From the NCBI GenBank assembly GCA_011087645.1, contig JAALLF010000002.1:124001-188000 (forward strand): DNA of 64,000 nucleotides, written 5' to 3'. Origin of the DNA: Alphaproteobacteria bacterium (lineage in GTDB: Bacteria; Pseudomonadota; Alphaproteobacteria; UBA6615). The position numbers were made by a program, and so were the translations under genes. Of this stretch, positions 47,816-56,660 are shown piece after piece (within the stretch, counting starts at the first letter, position 1; every line of letters begins with the position of its first letter). The notes beneath the pieces are model-generated. The model saw only the letters and a program-made list of their open reading frames with translations, did not search any database and was not told where the DNA came from.

Positions 47816-49912
47816 ATGTCCGAAGTCGTCGGGTACGAAGTTCGTGGCCGTATCGCCGTGGTGACGGTCGATAATCCGCCGGTCAATGCGTTAGGCCTGC
47901 CGGTGCGCGAAGGTCTGATGGCGCAAATCGACCGGGCGGCGGCCGACGACGCGGTCGCGGCGATTGTGCTGATCGGCGCCGGCCGCACTTTTCCCGCCGG
48001 CGCCGACATTCGCGAGTTCGATCAGCCGGTGGTCGAACCGCATTTGCTTTCCATCGTCGATCATTTCGACACCGTCGAAAAACCCATCGTCGCCGCGGTG
48101 CATGGCACAGCCTTGGGCGGTGGGTTGGAGCTGGTGCTGGGCTGCCATTTCCGTGTCGCGGCACCCGGCGCGCGGGTTGGCACGCCGGAAGTGAAATTGG
48201 GCATCTTCCCCGGCGCGGCGGGCACCCAACGATTGCCGCGGGTAGCCGGCCTCGACCATGCGCTGGAGTTGATCGTGCTGGGCGAGCCCATCGGTGCCGC
48301 CAAGGCGCTCGACTATGGCATTATCGACGAAATCGCCGAGGGCGATTTGCTCGAAGCCGGCATCGCCTTCGCCGAAAAAATTCTGAGCGAGGGAACGCCG
48401 CGGCGCATTTCCAGCGAACCGAGGGAAGGCATCGGTTCGCCGGATCAATTCGCCGACATCTTGCAGAAATACCGCGACCTCGCTGGCCGGCGCATGCGTG
48501 GACAGGAATCGCCGCTGGAGGCCTTGGGTAGCGTGATCGATGGACTGGAAATGCCCTACGACCAGGCCGTCATCGCCGATCGGGCGCGGTTCCCGCGCTG
48601 TAAGGACAGCGACCAGTCGAAGGCGCTGCGCTATGCCTTTTTCGCCGAACGGGAGGCGTCGAAGATTCCCGGCGTCGGCAAGGATATTTCGCCCAAGCCG
48701 GTCGAGACCGGCGCGGTGATCGGCGCCGGCACCATGGGGGGCGGCATCATCATGTGCTTCGCCGATTCCGGTATTCCGGTCACCGCCATCGAGACATCCC
48801 AGGACGCCCTCGACCGGGGCCTGGCCATGATCACCAAGAATTATCAGGGCATGGTCGACCGGGGCCGCATCGACGAGGCGGAAATGGCGCGCCGGCTCGG
48901 TTTGATTTCAACCAGCCTGGACTATAGCGGCGCGGCTGACGCCGACCTGGTCATCGAGGCGGCGTTCGAAGACCTCGAACTGAAGAAAACAATCTTCGCT
49001 GATCTGGATGCGGTCGCCAAGTCGGGCGCCATTTTGGCCACCAACACGTCGTATATGGATATCAACCAGATCGCCGCGGCGACCGGTCGGCCCTCGGATG
49101 TCATCGGGCTGCACTTCTTCGTGCCGGCCAATGTGATGAAAATGCTTGAAGTGGTGCGCACCGACTCCTCGTCGCCGCAGGCCCTGGCAACCGGCATGCG
49201 GCTGGCGCGCACCTTCGGCAAAGTCGGTGGCCTGGCCGGGGTCAGCCATGGTTTCGTCGCCAACCGCAGCCGCGCGCCCCTGGTGCGCGAAGCGAATTTT
49301 CTCGTCGAGGAAGGCGCCAGTCCGGCGCAGATCGACCAGGTGTTGCGCGAATTCGGCATGCCCATGGGGGTGTTGGCGGTGAGCGATTTGTCGGGCCTCG
49401 ATGTAAGCTGGCGCATGCGCAAGTCGCTCGCCCATTTGCGCGATCCGGACGAGCGTTACTTTCATCTCGCCGATCGGCTGTGCGAGATGGGCCGCTTCGG
49501 GCGCAAGACCGGCAGCGGCTGGTACAGCTATGGAGAGGGCGGCAGCCTGCCGGTGCCCGATCCGGAGGTCGAGGAAATCGCCGCTCAAGTCGCCGCCGAA
49601 CAGGGTATCGAGCGCCGCCAGATCGACGATGACGAGATCCGCGACCGGTGTTTATACGCAGCCGTTAACGAAGGCGCGAAGATCGTCGAAGAGGGCGTCG
49701 CCCTGCGCGCCAGCGATATCGACATCATGTGGCAATACGGCTTCGGCTTTCCGAAATGGCGCGGCGGCATCATGTACCACGCCGACCGGGTTGGTTTGCC
49801 GACGGTGTTGGCGCGGGTCGAGGAGTTCCATGCCGCACATGGCAAGCTGTGGCAGCCCTCGGCGCTACTGCGCGATCTCGCCGGGTCAGGCGGTTCGTTT
49901 ACCGGTACTTGA
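47816..49912 (+). CDS. Bifunctional enoyl-CoA hydratase / 3-hydroxyacyl-CoA dehydrogenase (FadJ/FadB-like), copy 2
   Basis: A 698-residue paralogue of the gene at 39967 with the same domain order: crotonase domain (PAGADIREF, LGGGLELVLG, GTPEVKLGIFPGAAGTQRLPR), NAD-binding domain (GAGTMGGGII, His in GLHFFVPANVMKMLEV) and two C-terminal domains. Note Pro for the usual Cys/Ser-Gly before GADIREF. Good ribosome site GGGGGAGAC. The two paralogues probably differ in chain-length or side-chain preference. Confidence 0.93.
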   Translation: MSEVVGYEVRGRIAVVTVDNPPVNALGLPVREGLMAQIDRAAADDAVAAIVLIGAGRTFPAGADIREFDQPVVEPHLLSIVDHFDTVEKPIVAAVHGTALGGGLELVLGCHFRVAAPGARVGTPEVKLGIFPGAAGTQRLPRVAGLDHALELIVLGEPIGAAKALDYGIIDEIAEGDLLEAGIAFAEKILSEGTPRRISSEPREGIGSPDQFADILQKYRDLAGRRMRGQESPLEALGSVIDGLEMPYDQAVIADRARFPRCKDSDQSKALRYAFFAEREASKIPGVGKDISPKPVETGAVIGAGTMGGGIIMCFADSGIPVTAIETSQDALDRGLAMITKNYQGMVDRGRIDEAEMARRLGLISTSLDYSGAADADLVIEAAFEDLELKKTIFADLDAVAKSGAILATNTSYMDINQIAAATGRPSDVIGLHFFVPANVMKMLEVVRTDSSSPQALATGMRLARTFGKVGGLAGVSHGFVANRSRAPLVREANFLVEEGASPAQIDQVLREFGMPMGVLAVSDLSGLDVSWRMRKSLAHLRDPDERYFHLADRLCEMGRFGRKTGSGWYSYGEGGSLPVPDPEVEEIAAQVAAEQGIERRQIDDDEIRDRCLYAAVNEGAKIVEEGVALRASDIDIMWQYGFGFPKWRGGIMYHADRVGLPTVLARVEEFHAAHGKLWQPSALLRDLAGSGGSFTGT

Positions 49913-49923
49913 GGCGCGCTCGC

Positions 49924-50826
49924 CTAGTTCGACACCGACATTCGCTTGACCGTGTAACCGCGTTTTTCCAGTAAGCGCAGCACGCCGAACTCGTCGGGTA
50001 AATGGAGCGCGCCAACCGCAATAAGAGCCCTGCCTTCGGCCAGGCGCGGTTGGATGCGTTCGACCATTTTCCGGTTGCGTCCCTCAATCAGCTGACTCTC
50101 GTAAAATTCCCGCAGGTCGCCCCGTTGACCGACCGAAAATTCTTCCATCATGCGATAGACGCTCTCCAGATCGCGAGCCAGATAGTCATTGACGAGCTTG
50201 GCGAACAGTTCGTCGGTGCGGTCAGCATACTGGACGGCAAGGCGGAGCATTTCGACCTGTTTGACTTCGGAAAGCCCGTCGAACAGACCGAGCTGCTCGT
50301 CGAGGGTTTCAATGCCATGCAGCGCAATCTGATTGTTCTCGGCGTAGGATTTTATGAGTTTCTCTGAATTGAGACGCCCGGCGGCCTGCGCGCGCAGTTC
50401 GGATACCGGTAAGCTTAAAGTCACCGCGACCGCCCAGGGCTTGAATTGTTCCAAAACGTTCGCATTCAAGCCATAGGGTGCGGCGGCGGATAGGGTTTCC
50501 TCGAACAGCGGTAATCCGACGCGTTGCGATAGTGCCGGGCCGTTAAAGCTGAACATGCGCTGGGCCGCCGCGGCCGCCATCTCGGGCGACGGTACGATTT
50601 CCAGCGAGATGCTGTTTAGCCGGCCAACGGTATCGAGCATGTCCAGGACAAGTTCCTGCACCCGCGGGTCGGTTATGTGAACGGTGCCGAAAACATAGCT
50701 CGGCGGCGCGGTTGGGCTTTCGATACGCCACAACAATCCTTCCGCGTAGGCGCGAGGTTCGGCGCTGAAAGCCGGCGGCGCCCACAGCCAAACAAACGCT
50801 ATAACTACGAGGGAAATTCGCCGCAT
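49924..50826 (-). CDS. TraB/GumN-family protein
   Basis: A 300-residue exported protein with a signal peptide (residues 1-21, ending AFSA). The family's paired motifs are present: GTVHITD near residue 47, and a second GxxH in VGALHLPDEFGVLRLLEKRGYTV at the C-terminus, with conserved Glu residues between. TraB proteins are thought to be periplasmic metal-dependent proteases with an EreA/ChaN-like fold; Enterococcus TraB inhibits a pheromone. Substrate unknown. The 178 bases before the next gene show no further gene. Confidence 0.88.
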   Translation of the reverse strand: MRRISLVVIAFVWLWAPPAFSAEPRAYAEGLLWRIESPTAPPSYVFGTVHITDPRVQELVLDMLDTVGRLNSISLEIVPSPEMAAAAAQRMFSFNGPALSQRVGLPLFEETLSAAAPYGLNANVLEQFKPWAVAVTLSLPVSELRAQAAGRLNSEKLIKSYAENNQIALHGIETLDEQLGLFDGLSEVKQVEMLRLAVQYADRTDELFAKLVNDYLARDLESVYRMMEEFSVGQRGDLREFYESQLIEGRNRKMVERIQPRLAEGRALIAVGALHLPDEFGVLRLLEKRGYTVKRMSVSN

Positions 50827-51004
50827 CGTGCGTCCTCATGAACTGTTGGCATGTTCGCAACGATCGGTTGCACCGTCGTCGCGGTTACCATCCTATGGTC
50901 GCGCCATAGCATTTCAAAGAGCTTAATGGGACAATATGATATATCCGGTTTTCTGCGCTGTTGCGCGATCTCGCCGTGTTCTCCGAAGGTAGATAGATAC
51001 GCCG

Positions 51005-51988
51005 ATGGTCAAGGTTCTCCGTTGTCACGAATACGGCACGCCCGATGTATTGCGCATCGACGACGTTCCCTCTCGCGACCCCGGGCCGGGCGAAATCCGG
51101 GTGCGGCTGGGCGCTTGCGCGGTCAATTTCCCCGATATTCTGTTATGCGCCGGCACGTATCAGAACAAGCCCGACTTTCCCTTCAGCCCCGGGATGGAGG
51201 CCGCCGGCGAAATCATCGACAGCGCCAGTGACGTGACCGGTTTTCGGGCCGGTGACCGGGTGATGCTGTGGTGCGGGCCGCACCATAACGGCTATGCCGA
51301 GGAAGTGACCCTGCCGGCAACGCACGCCTATGCAGCGCCGGCGGCGATGAGCGATGTCGAAGCGGCAGGGTTCATGCTGGTCTACGGCACCGCCTGGCAT
51401 GGGTTGGTCGATTGCGGCCGCCTGCAGGCCGGCGAGACCGTCGCCATTCACGGCGCGTCGGGCGGCGTCGGCATGGCGGCGGTGCAACTGGCCAAGGCAT
51501 TGGGCGCGACGGTTATCGCCAGCGCTGGCAGCGACGCGAAACTTGCAATCGTTGCCGACCAGGGCGCCGACCATGTGATCAACTATGCAGGCGAAGATAC
51601 CCGCCAGCGCTTAAAAGAGCTCACTGCCGACAGCGGCCTCAACGTGGCGTTCGACACGGTCGGCGGCGACCCCTTCCGCGCCTCGCTCAGCGCGATCTCG
51701 CCGGAGGGCCGTATTCTTATTGTCGGTTTCACCAGCGGAGATCACGCGCAGGCGCCGATCAACATTATCCTGGTCAAGGGCGCGTCGTTGATCGCCGTGC
51801 GGTTCGGCTGGTTTTCGTCGACCTATCCCGAACGAACCCACGAGAACCACGCCCAATTGCTGGCGCTGTACGAGGCCGGCAAGCTCAAACCCTATGTCGG
51901 CCGCACCTATCTCCTCGACCAGGCGGTTGATGCGCTGAAAGCGCTGCAGAACCGCGAAGTCACCGGCAAGATAATCCTGACGACGTGA
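51005..51988 (+). CDS. NADPH:quinone oxidoreductase-like MDR enzyme
   Basis: A 327-residue zinc-free medium-chain reductase of the QOR type. It has the N-terminal GroES-like domain with NFPDIL and PGMEAAGEI, the Rossmann motif HGASGGVGMAAVQLAKALGA (about residues 149-168), and the Tyr/Ser contact in the C-terminal part (SLIAVRFGWFSSTYPE). It lacks the Zn-ligand Cys/His of alcohol dehydrogenases. Relatives reduce quinones or acryloyl-type and enoyl-CoA compounds; substrate unknown. Confidence 0.9.
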   Translation: MVKVLRCHEYGTPDVLRIDDVPSRDPGPGEIRVRLGACAVNFPDILLCAGTYQNKPDFPFSPGMEAAGEIIDSASDVTGFRAGDRVMLWCGPHHNGYAEEVTLPATHAYAAPAAMSDVEAAGFMLVYGTAWHGLVDCGRLQAGETVAIHGASGGVGMAAVQLAKALGATVIASAGSDAKLAIVADQGADHVINYAGEDTRQRLKELTADSGLNVAFDTVGGDPFRASLSAISPEGRILIVGFTSGDHAQAPINIILVKGASLIAVRFGWFSSTYPERTHENHAQLLALYEAGKLKPYVGRTYLLDQAVDALKALQNREVTGKIILTT

Positions 51989-52020
51989 GGTCGGTTGAAA
52001 GCAGAACCGCAGGCGATTAG

Positions 52021-52202
52021 CCCCTCTCCCATAGGGAGAGGGGTTGGGGTGAGGGGAAATTATTCTATCCGCAACACCTCATCCTGAGCCTGTCGAAGGA
52101 TCGAGGCGCGACTGGTCTCCTACTTCGATAAGCTCAGTATGAGGAGTTGTCTTCCCCTCACCCGGCTCGCTGGCGCTCGCCACCCTCTCCCCTAGGAGAG
52201 GG
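52021..52202. repeat. Nested repeat island: outer CCCTCTCC inverted pair around an inner CTCATCCTGAGC pair
   Basis: Outer arms: 52021-52056 (CCCCTCTCCC...GGTGAGGGG) and 52154-52202 (CCCCTCACCC...AGGAGAGGG), oriented against each other like the 57-bp repeats of the DUF559 module but with a diverged left arm. Inside, 52077-52099 and 52123-52144 form a second inverted pair like the one at 46064-46131. No open reading frame lies within. The right arm touches the stop of the thioesterase gene at 52206. Confidence 0.8.
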
Positions 52203-52205
52203 TTT

Positions 52206-52622
52206 TTAACGCGGCGGAATCGAATAGGTGCCGGTGGCGTGGGCGATAGGGTCGTCGTCGCCGTCGGAGAACAGGGTTACTTCCATCACCGCCAGGCGCC
52301 TGCCAAGCTTCAGGATACGGCATTCGGCCATGACATCGGTCTGCGCGGGCCGGCGCAGGAAATTGATGTTGAGGTTCGTCGTCACCGCCAGTTCCACCGG
52401 GCCAATTGCCCCCAACAGCGCCGCGAACATGGCGTAATCGACGAGACCCATCATCGCCGGACCGCTGACCGTACCGCCGGGACGCAGCGACATGCCGTTG
52501 AACGGCATGCGCACGGTCGCCACGCCGTCGCCGATGGTCTCGGCGCGGAGCCCCATCTGGTGCGCCAGGGGCAGGTACGTCTCGGTAAGGCTGTTGAAAG
52601 CGTCGGGTGTCATGGAAGCCAT
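52206..52622 (-). CDS. PaaI-type hot-dog thioesterase
   Basis: A 138-residue acyl-CoA thioesterase-like protein. GDGVATVRMPFNGMSLRPGGTVSGPAMMGLVDYAMFAALL matches the active-site helix, with Gly-Gly-x-V-x-x-G region and Asp in the hot-dog core helix. Probably releases acyl or aryl groups from CoA. Start could be the ATG at 52622 or at 52613. Its end abuts the repeat island. Confidence 0.85.
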   Translation of the reverse strand: MASMTPDAFNSLTETYLPLAHQMGLRAETIGDGVATVRMPFNGMSLRPGGTVSGPAMMGLVDYAMFAALLGAIGPVELAVTTNLNINFLRRPAQTDVMAECRILKLGRRLAVMEVTLFSDGDDDPIAHATGTYSIPPR

Positions 52623-52746
52623 GCTTGGATGCCGGTGGATCGTCGCGGGGACTGTCTTTGAATATTAGATTAGCTTCGGCGTCAATTTCTTGCCGCGATT
52701 TTGGCATGCTAAAGTGCGGCGCAGACTATGGAGAGATGTGAGAGCT

Positions 52747-53676
52747 ATGACCGCACCCGATTTTTCGTTCGTGGGCTACCAGCCGATGACGTCGGTTCAT
52801 ACCCGCGCCGCCCAGGTGTTCGAGGGTGCGTTGCGCGCGGAACTCGGCGACGATCTTGAATTCACCCTGCAAAACAATGTCGCCGAGGCTGGCATGAAGG
52901 CGGCCGACTGCCTGTCGCTGGTCGAAGGCGGCGAGCGGACATTCTGCTATTTCGCGTCGAGCTATTCGGCCCACCGGTTTGCCGAGATCGCCATCCTCGA
53001 TCTGCCGTTTCTGGTCTCCGACCGGGTGCAGGCCTATCGCGCGCTCGACGGCGATTTTGGCGACGCCCTGAAGCAGATCGTGCGCAGCAGCTCCGACTAC
53101 GAGTTGCTGGGATTCTGGGATAACGGGTTCCGCCACTTATCCAACGGCGTCCATCCCATTCGCACCCCCGGCGATTGCGCCGGCCTAACCATCCGCACCG
53201 GCGACAGCAAGCTGCATCAGGACACGTTCGCCGCGCTGGGTTTCGAGCCGACCTTTATCGATGTGGCTGATCTGGCGGCGGCGGTCGAACGCGGCGATGT
53301 GGAGGCTCAGGACAATCCGCTGTCGAACATTTTCAATTTCGGCATCCACAACCATCACCGCCACATAACCCTGTCGGGCCATTTTCTCGGCTTCGTCACG
53401 GTGCTCTGCCACCGGCCGACCTATGAAGGCTGGGGGGCGGACACACAAACGGCAGTCCACAAAGCCGTGGCGCAAGCGACTGAGGCGCAACGGGGTTTCG
53501 CCCAAGCCGAAGACGACCGGGTTCTGGCTGAGTTGGCGAAAACCGATAACGAAGTCGTCGAGCTGACCGACGGTGAACGACGCGCGTTCCTGGCAGCGGT
53601 CCAGCCGGTAATCGACGCGCAACTGGCGTCGCTCGATTCAGGGCTGGTCGATCTCTATCTGGGCACGTCGGCGTAA
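52747..53676 (+). CDS. TRAP-type substrate-binding protein lacking a signal peptide
   Basis: A 309-residue DctP-family protein. It has the expected binding-site segment GLTIRTGDSKLHQDTFAALGFEPTFID, with the carboxylate-binding Arg, and the AVERGDVEAQDNPLSNI pattern of TRAP extracytoplasmic receptors. The N-terminus (MTAPDFSFVGYQPMTS) has no hydrophobic signal, nor does the upstream in-frame extension to 52690. No DctQ/DctM membrane genes are adjacent. The protein may be a cytosolic ligand-binding derivative. Confidence 0.82.
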   Translation: MTAPDFSFVGYQPMTSVHTRAAQVFEGALRAELGDDLEFTLQNNVAEAGMKAADCLSLVEGGERTFCYFASSYSAHRFAEIAILDLPFLVSDRVQAYRALDGDFGDALKQIVRSSSDYELLGFWDNGFRHLSNGVHPIRTPGDCAGLTIRTGDSKLHQDTFAALGFEPTFIDVADLAAAVERGDVEAQDNPLSNIFNFGIHNHHRHITLSGHFLGFVTVLCHRPTYEGWGADTQTAVHKAVAQATEAQRGFAQAEDDRVLAELAKTDNEVVELTDGERRAFLAAVQPVIDAQLASLDSGLVDLYLGTSA

Positions 53677-53684
53677 ATTCTCGC

Positions 53685-53721
53685 AAAAAAAGGGGGCACC
53701 CGGATGATCCGGATGCCCCTA
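53685..53721 (-). terminator. Rho-independent terminator of the cupin gene
   Basis: On the minus strand GGGGCATCCGG pairs with CCGGGTGCCCC (one G-U pair) around a five-base loop, then seven T. It ends the Gfo/Idh-cupin operon and also lies just behind the convergent TRAP-binding-protein gene. Confidence 0.9.
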
Positions 53722-53745
53722 ATTTCAGCAACGAAAGTCGCGGTT

Positions 53746-54231
53746 CTAGGCTTTAGCCTTCTTGCGCTGTTCGATGTGCTCCTGCGTGCCCTGTTTGCCT
53801 TCCTCTGTCTCCGGCGTCCAGGTGTTCTCGTGCTCGAGGAATTCGGCCTCGTCCCAAATATGCGACGCATCGCCCAGATAGACGATGAACACTTCGCAGC
53901 CATCGGGATATTCATAAGGCCCGTGGGGAATGTCCCAGCCGAAGACATAGTCGCCGGGGCGCAAATCCTTGCCGGCGACGCACATGCGGCCTTCCAGCAC
54001 CAGGATCGAATGCCAGCTCGCATGGGTGTGGCGCGGTTCCACATAGCCCTTGGGGAAACGCTGTTTCATATCCAAGCGTTTCATCACCGGGTCGTAGTTC
54101 AGAACCTTGACCTGGACGCCCTCGGGCAGGGTCAACAGGCCGCGAACGTCATCGCTTTCCCACTCGACCTCATGGTCGTGGATGGCCTTGAATGTATGAT
54201 CGTATTTATCGTCAGTCGCTTGTTCGGACAT
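53746..54231 (-). CDS. Single-domain cupin
   Basis: A 161-residue cupin. Motif 1 reads RHTHASWHSILVLEG: H68, H70 and then a His (H74) where the usual Glu would be. Motif 2, GDYVFGWDIPHGPYEYP, has Glu (E107) where His is usual, though H103 lies nearby. So the metal site seems rearranged relative to the standard HxH(x)3-4E ... H pattern. The C-terminal ~40 residues are Lys/Glu-rich and helical. It follows the Gfo/Idh gene (starting at 55284) by 60 bases and shares its terminator. Function unknown; sugar- or organosulfur-processing cupins are possibilities. Confidence 0.8.
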   Translation of the reverse strand: MSEQATDDKYDHTFKAIHDHEVEWESDDVRGLLTLPEGVQVKVLNYDPVMKRLDMKQRFPKGYVEPRHTHASWHSILVLEGRMCVAGKDLRPGDYVFGWDIPHGPYEYPDGCEVFIVYLGDASHIWDEAEFLEHENTWTPETEEGKQGTQEHIEQRKKAKA

Positions 54232-54291
54232 GAATGTCTCCCGTTTCGTGAGTTAAATTTAACCGGTGTTTATGCGCTATCGCGGTTTAGC

Positions 54292-55284
54292 TCAAACTTT
54301 TTCCCAGTTGCCGCTTTGTATGGAATTGCCGATGGCTTCGAGCGTGGCCACATTGTCGATCAGGTGCTGATTGGTAAATCTGTAGTCGCCGCGCCCTTCG
54401 ACGGCGTCGGCCCACTCTTCCAGATTGGCCTTGACCGGGTTCTTACCGGCCAATGTCTGGGCCTCCTGGTCGCCGCCTTTCAGGCAGGTGACCACATGGG
54501 TCTCGCCGCCCATCTGCGGATGGCCGGTGTCGCGGACTTCGAGCCACCCTTCCGTGCCGAACACCGAGAAACGGCCGTAATAGGGGGTGGTCGCCATGTT
54601 GCAGATCAGCCCGGTCGCTCCATTAGCGAATTTGAACTGGGCGGTGATGATGTCGCCCGCCGACCATTCCACAGCCTTCTTGGCGGTTTGCGCGTTGATC
54701 TTATCGACTGGGCCGAACAGCCACAGAAACATATCGGTTAGGTGAACGCCCATGCCCGTCATGGGCAGCGAGGGGCCTTCGGTGGGCGATACCCGCCAAC
54801 TATCGAGGGGCAGATCGGCCAGTAGATTGTGCGAAAAGTTGGATTCCACATGGAGCGGGGTGCCCAATTTGCCGCTGGCGACAAATTCGCGGGCGGCTTC
54901 CATCGACGATTCATAGCGCCGCTCATGGCCAACGCCGACCACGAGCCCCTTCTGGTCGGCCGCCGCGATCATCCGTTCCGCGCTTGCCTTGGTGAGGGAT
55001 AGGGGTTTTTCGCAGAAGACCTGCTTACCCGCATTGACCGCATCAAGGAATTGCTGCTCGTGCTGAGTATGGGGCGTGCACAAGATCACCGTGTCGATGT
55101 CGCTGTTCTCGAGGATTTCTTCGTAGTTGTGGACCAGCGAGACGCCCTTTTCATCGGCAAAGTCCTGATGATTGGCGGGATGACCCGAGGTCACGCTCAG
55201 GGTTTGCAACTTGTCGCTTTGTTCGATGGTCTCGACCATATTTCGGCCCCACCACCCCATGCCGACGACTGCTGCTGATAGCAT
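54292..55284 (-). CDS. Gfo/Idh/MocA-family NAD(P)-dependent oxidoreductase, copy 1
   Basis: A 330-residue sugar/inositol dehydrogenase-type enzyme. The Rossmann segment is VVGMGWWGRNMVE at the N-terminus, the EKP motif is in VFCEKPLSLT, and the C-terminal domain holds GMGVHLTDMFLWLFGP with the catalytic His in the family helix. The ATG at 55284 after GAAGGGAG is chosen over an upstream open frame. It is divergent from a close paralogue at 55445 with 160 bases between, and forms an operon with the cupin. Confidence 0.9.
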   Translation of the reverse strand: MLSAAVVGMGWWGRNMVETIEQSDKLQTLSVTSGHPANHQDFADEKGVSLVHNYEEILENSDIDTVILCTPHTQHEQQFLDAVNAGKQVFCEKPLSLTKASAERMIAAADQKGLVVGVGHERRYESSMEAAREFVASGKLGTPLHVESNFSHNLLADLPLDSWRVSPTEGPSLPMTGMGVHLTDMFLWLFGPVDKINAQTAKKAVEWSAGDIITAQFKFANGATGLICNMATTPYYGRFSVFGTEGWLEVRDTGHPQMGGETHVVTCLKGGDQEAQTLAGKNPVKANLEEWADAVEGRGDYRFTNQHLIDNVATLEAIGNSIQSGNWEKV

Positions 55285-55444
55285 TTTGGTACTCCCTTCG
55301 CGTCCGGGCCGGGCCGGAGCATATTTATTTAGAGACTCTGGCACTATCTGGCAAACCAGCGCCAATGGGCTACGATCAATCGCGCAACGATTCAATAGGA
55401 TGGATAAATCCGAGATAACAAATTCAAGGGGATAGAGACAAGCC

Positions 55445-56446
55445 GTGATGAATGTCGCCGTCATTGGTCTGGGGTGGTGGGGCACGCATGTTTGCAAGGC
55501 TCTCACTGATCGAAGCACAAAATTTCGCGTCGTTCGCGGTATCGATTTGAACCCCGAAACGAAGGCCGATTTGGCGGCGGAGATCGGCTTCGAGCTGTCG
55601 AGCGATTATCAAGACGCCCTCGACGACGACAATGTCGATGGCGTCATTCTGGTAACGCCGCACGCCACCCACAAAACACTGGTGTTACGCGCCGTCGAAG
55701 CCGGCAAGCAGGTGTTTTGCGAAAAACCGCTGTCGCTGACCGCCGACAGCGCAAAACGCATGGTGAAAGCCTGCGCCGATGCCGGACTAACCCTCGGTAT
55801 TGGTCATGAGCGCCGGTTCGAGCCGGCGTTGGAAGAGATCGCCCGGGTCGTCAAAAGCGGTGATCTTGGCACCATCTTGCTGGTCGAAGGCCATTATTCC
55901 CACGACATATTTCAGCCCCTCGCCGCCGATAATTGGCGCGGGTCCCTCGCCGATGCGCCCGCCGCTGGTTGGACCGGTATGGGCGTGCATATCACCGACT
56001 TGCTGATCAACATGCTGGGCCCGATCACCGAAATTCGCGCGATTTCGGCAAACCGGGTGCTCGATCTTCCCAGCGGCGACGCGGTCAGCACCCAGTTTAA
56101 GTTTGGCGACGAGACCATGGGCACGATCAATGTCGTCTCGGCGACGCCGTTCTATGGCCGTCTGGCGGTTTATGGCGAGCAAGGCTGGGTCGATATTCAG
56201 GAAACCTCCCATGGGGCAAATCCCGGTCCCGCCCATGTGACCTACTGCAACAAGGCCGGCGAGCGCGAACTCAAGATCTTCGAGCCGGTCGATATCGTGA
56301 CCTTGAATTTCGATCATTGGGCCGGCGCGGTCGCCGGCGATGTTGAATACCGCTTCTCCGACATGGAGCGTATTTCCAACGTCGCGGTACTGGAAGCGCT
56401 GGCAAAATCGACGGCGACCGGCCAGGCCGAGCCGGTCGATAACTAG
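55445..56446 (+). CDS. Gfo/Idh/MocA-family NAD(P)-dependent oxidoreductase, copy 2
   Basis: A 333-residue paralogue of the gene ending at 54292. It shares the same layout (VIGLGWWGTHVCKAL, VFCEKPLSLTADSAKRMVKA, GMGVHITDLLINMLGP) and the same GHERRFE sequence. Start GTG 55445 or ATG 55448. The two genes look like a diverged duplication placed head to head, probably controlled together from the 160-base gap. Substrate unknown; acyclic or cyclic polyols and keto-sugars are typical. Confidence 0.9.
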   Translation: MMNVAVIGLGWWGTHVCKALTDRSTKFRVVRGIDLNPETKADLAAEIGFELSSDYQDALDDDNVDGVILVTPHATHKTLVLRAVEAGKQVFCEKPLSLTADSAKRMVKACADAGLTLGIGHERRFEPALEEIARVVKSGDLGTILLVEGHYSHDIFQPLAADNWRGSLADAPAAGWTGMGVHITDLLINMLGPITEIRAISANRVLDLPSGDAVSTQFKFGDETMGTINVVSATPFYGRLAVYGEQGWVDIQETSHGANPGPAHVTYCNKAGERELKIFEPVDIVTLNFDHWAGAVAGDVEYRFSDMERISNVAVLEALAKSTATGQAEPVDN

Positions 56447-56660
56447 CCCGGACGAGGCCTAGAACGGCGTCCTATTTGGTTGATCGCGGCACAACATTCT
56501 GGCTCACTTTCGGTCCCGGTATTGCATTGGTCTGGAGTATATGATTTGTGTCGTTGCAACTTACGTTTGGTAGGGAGGTCCGCCTTTGCAGGCGGTTGTA
56601 TTCGGACCAGAACGTATAATTTTGGCAAGCGATTACAAAACGGAACGCGGGAGAAATTGA

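Noticed and set aside
56615..56620. Exact TATAAT hexamer before the M24 gene as a promoter
   Set aside because: No -35 hexamer lies at a suitable distance: TTGTAT is 13 bases away and TTGCAG 23 bases away.
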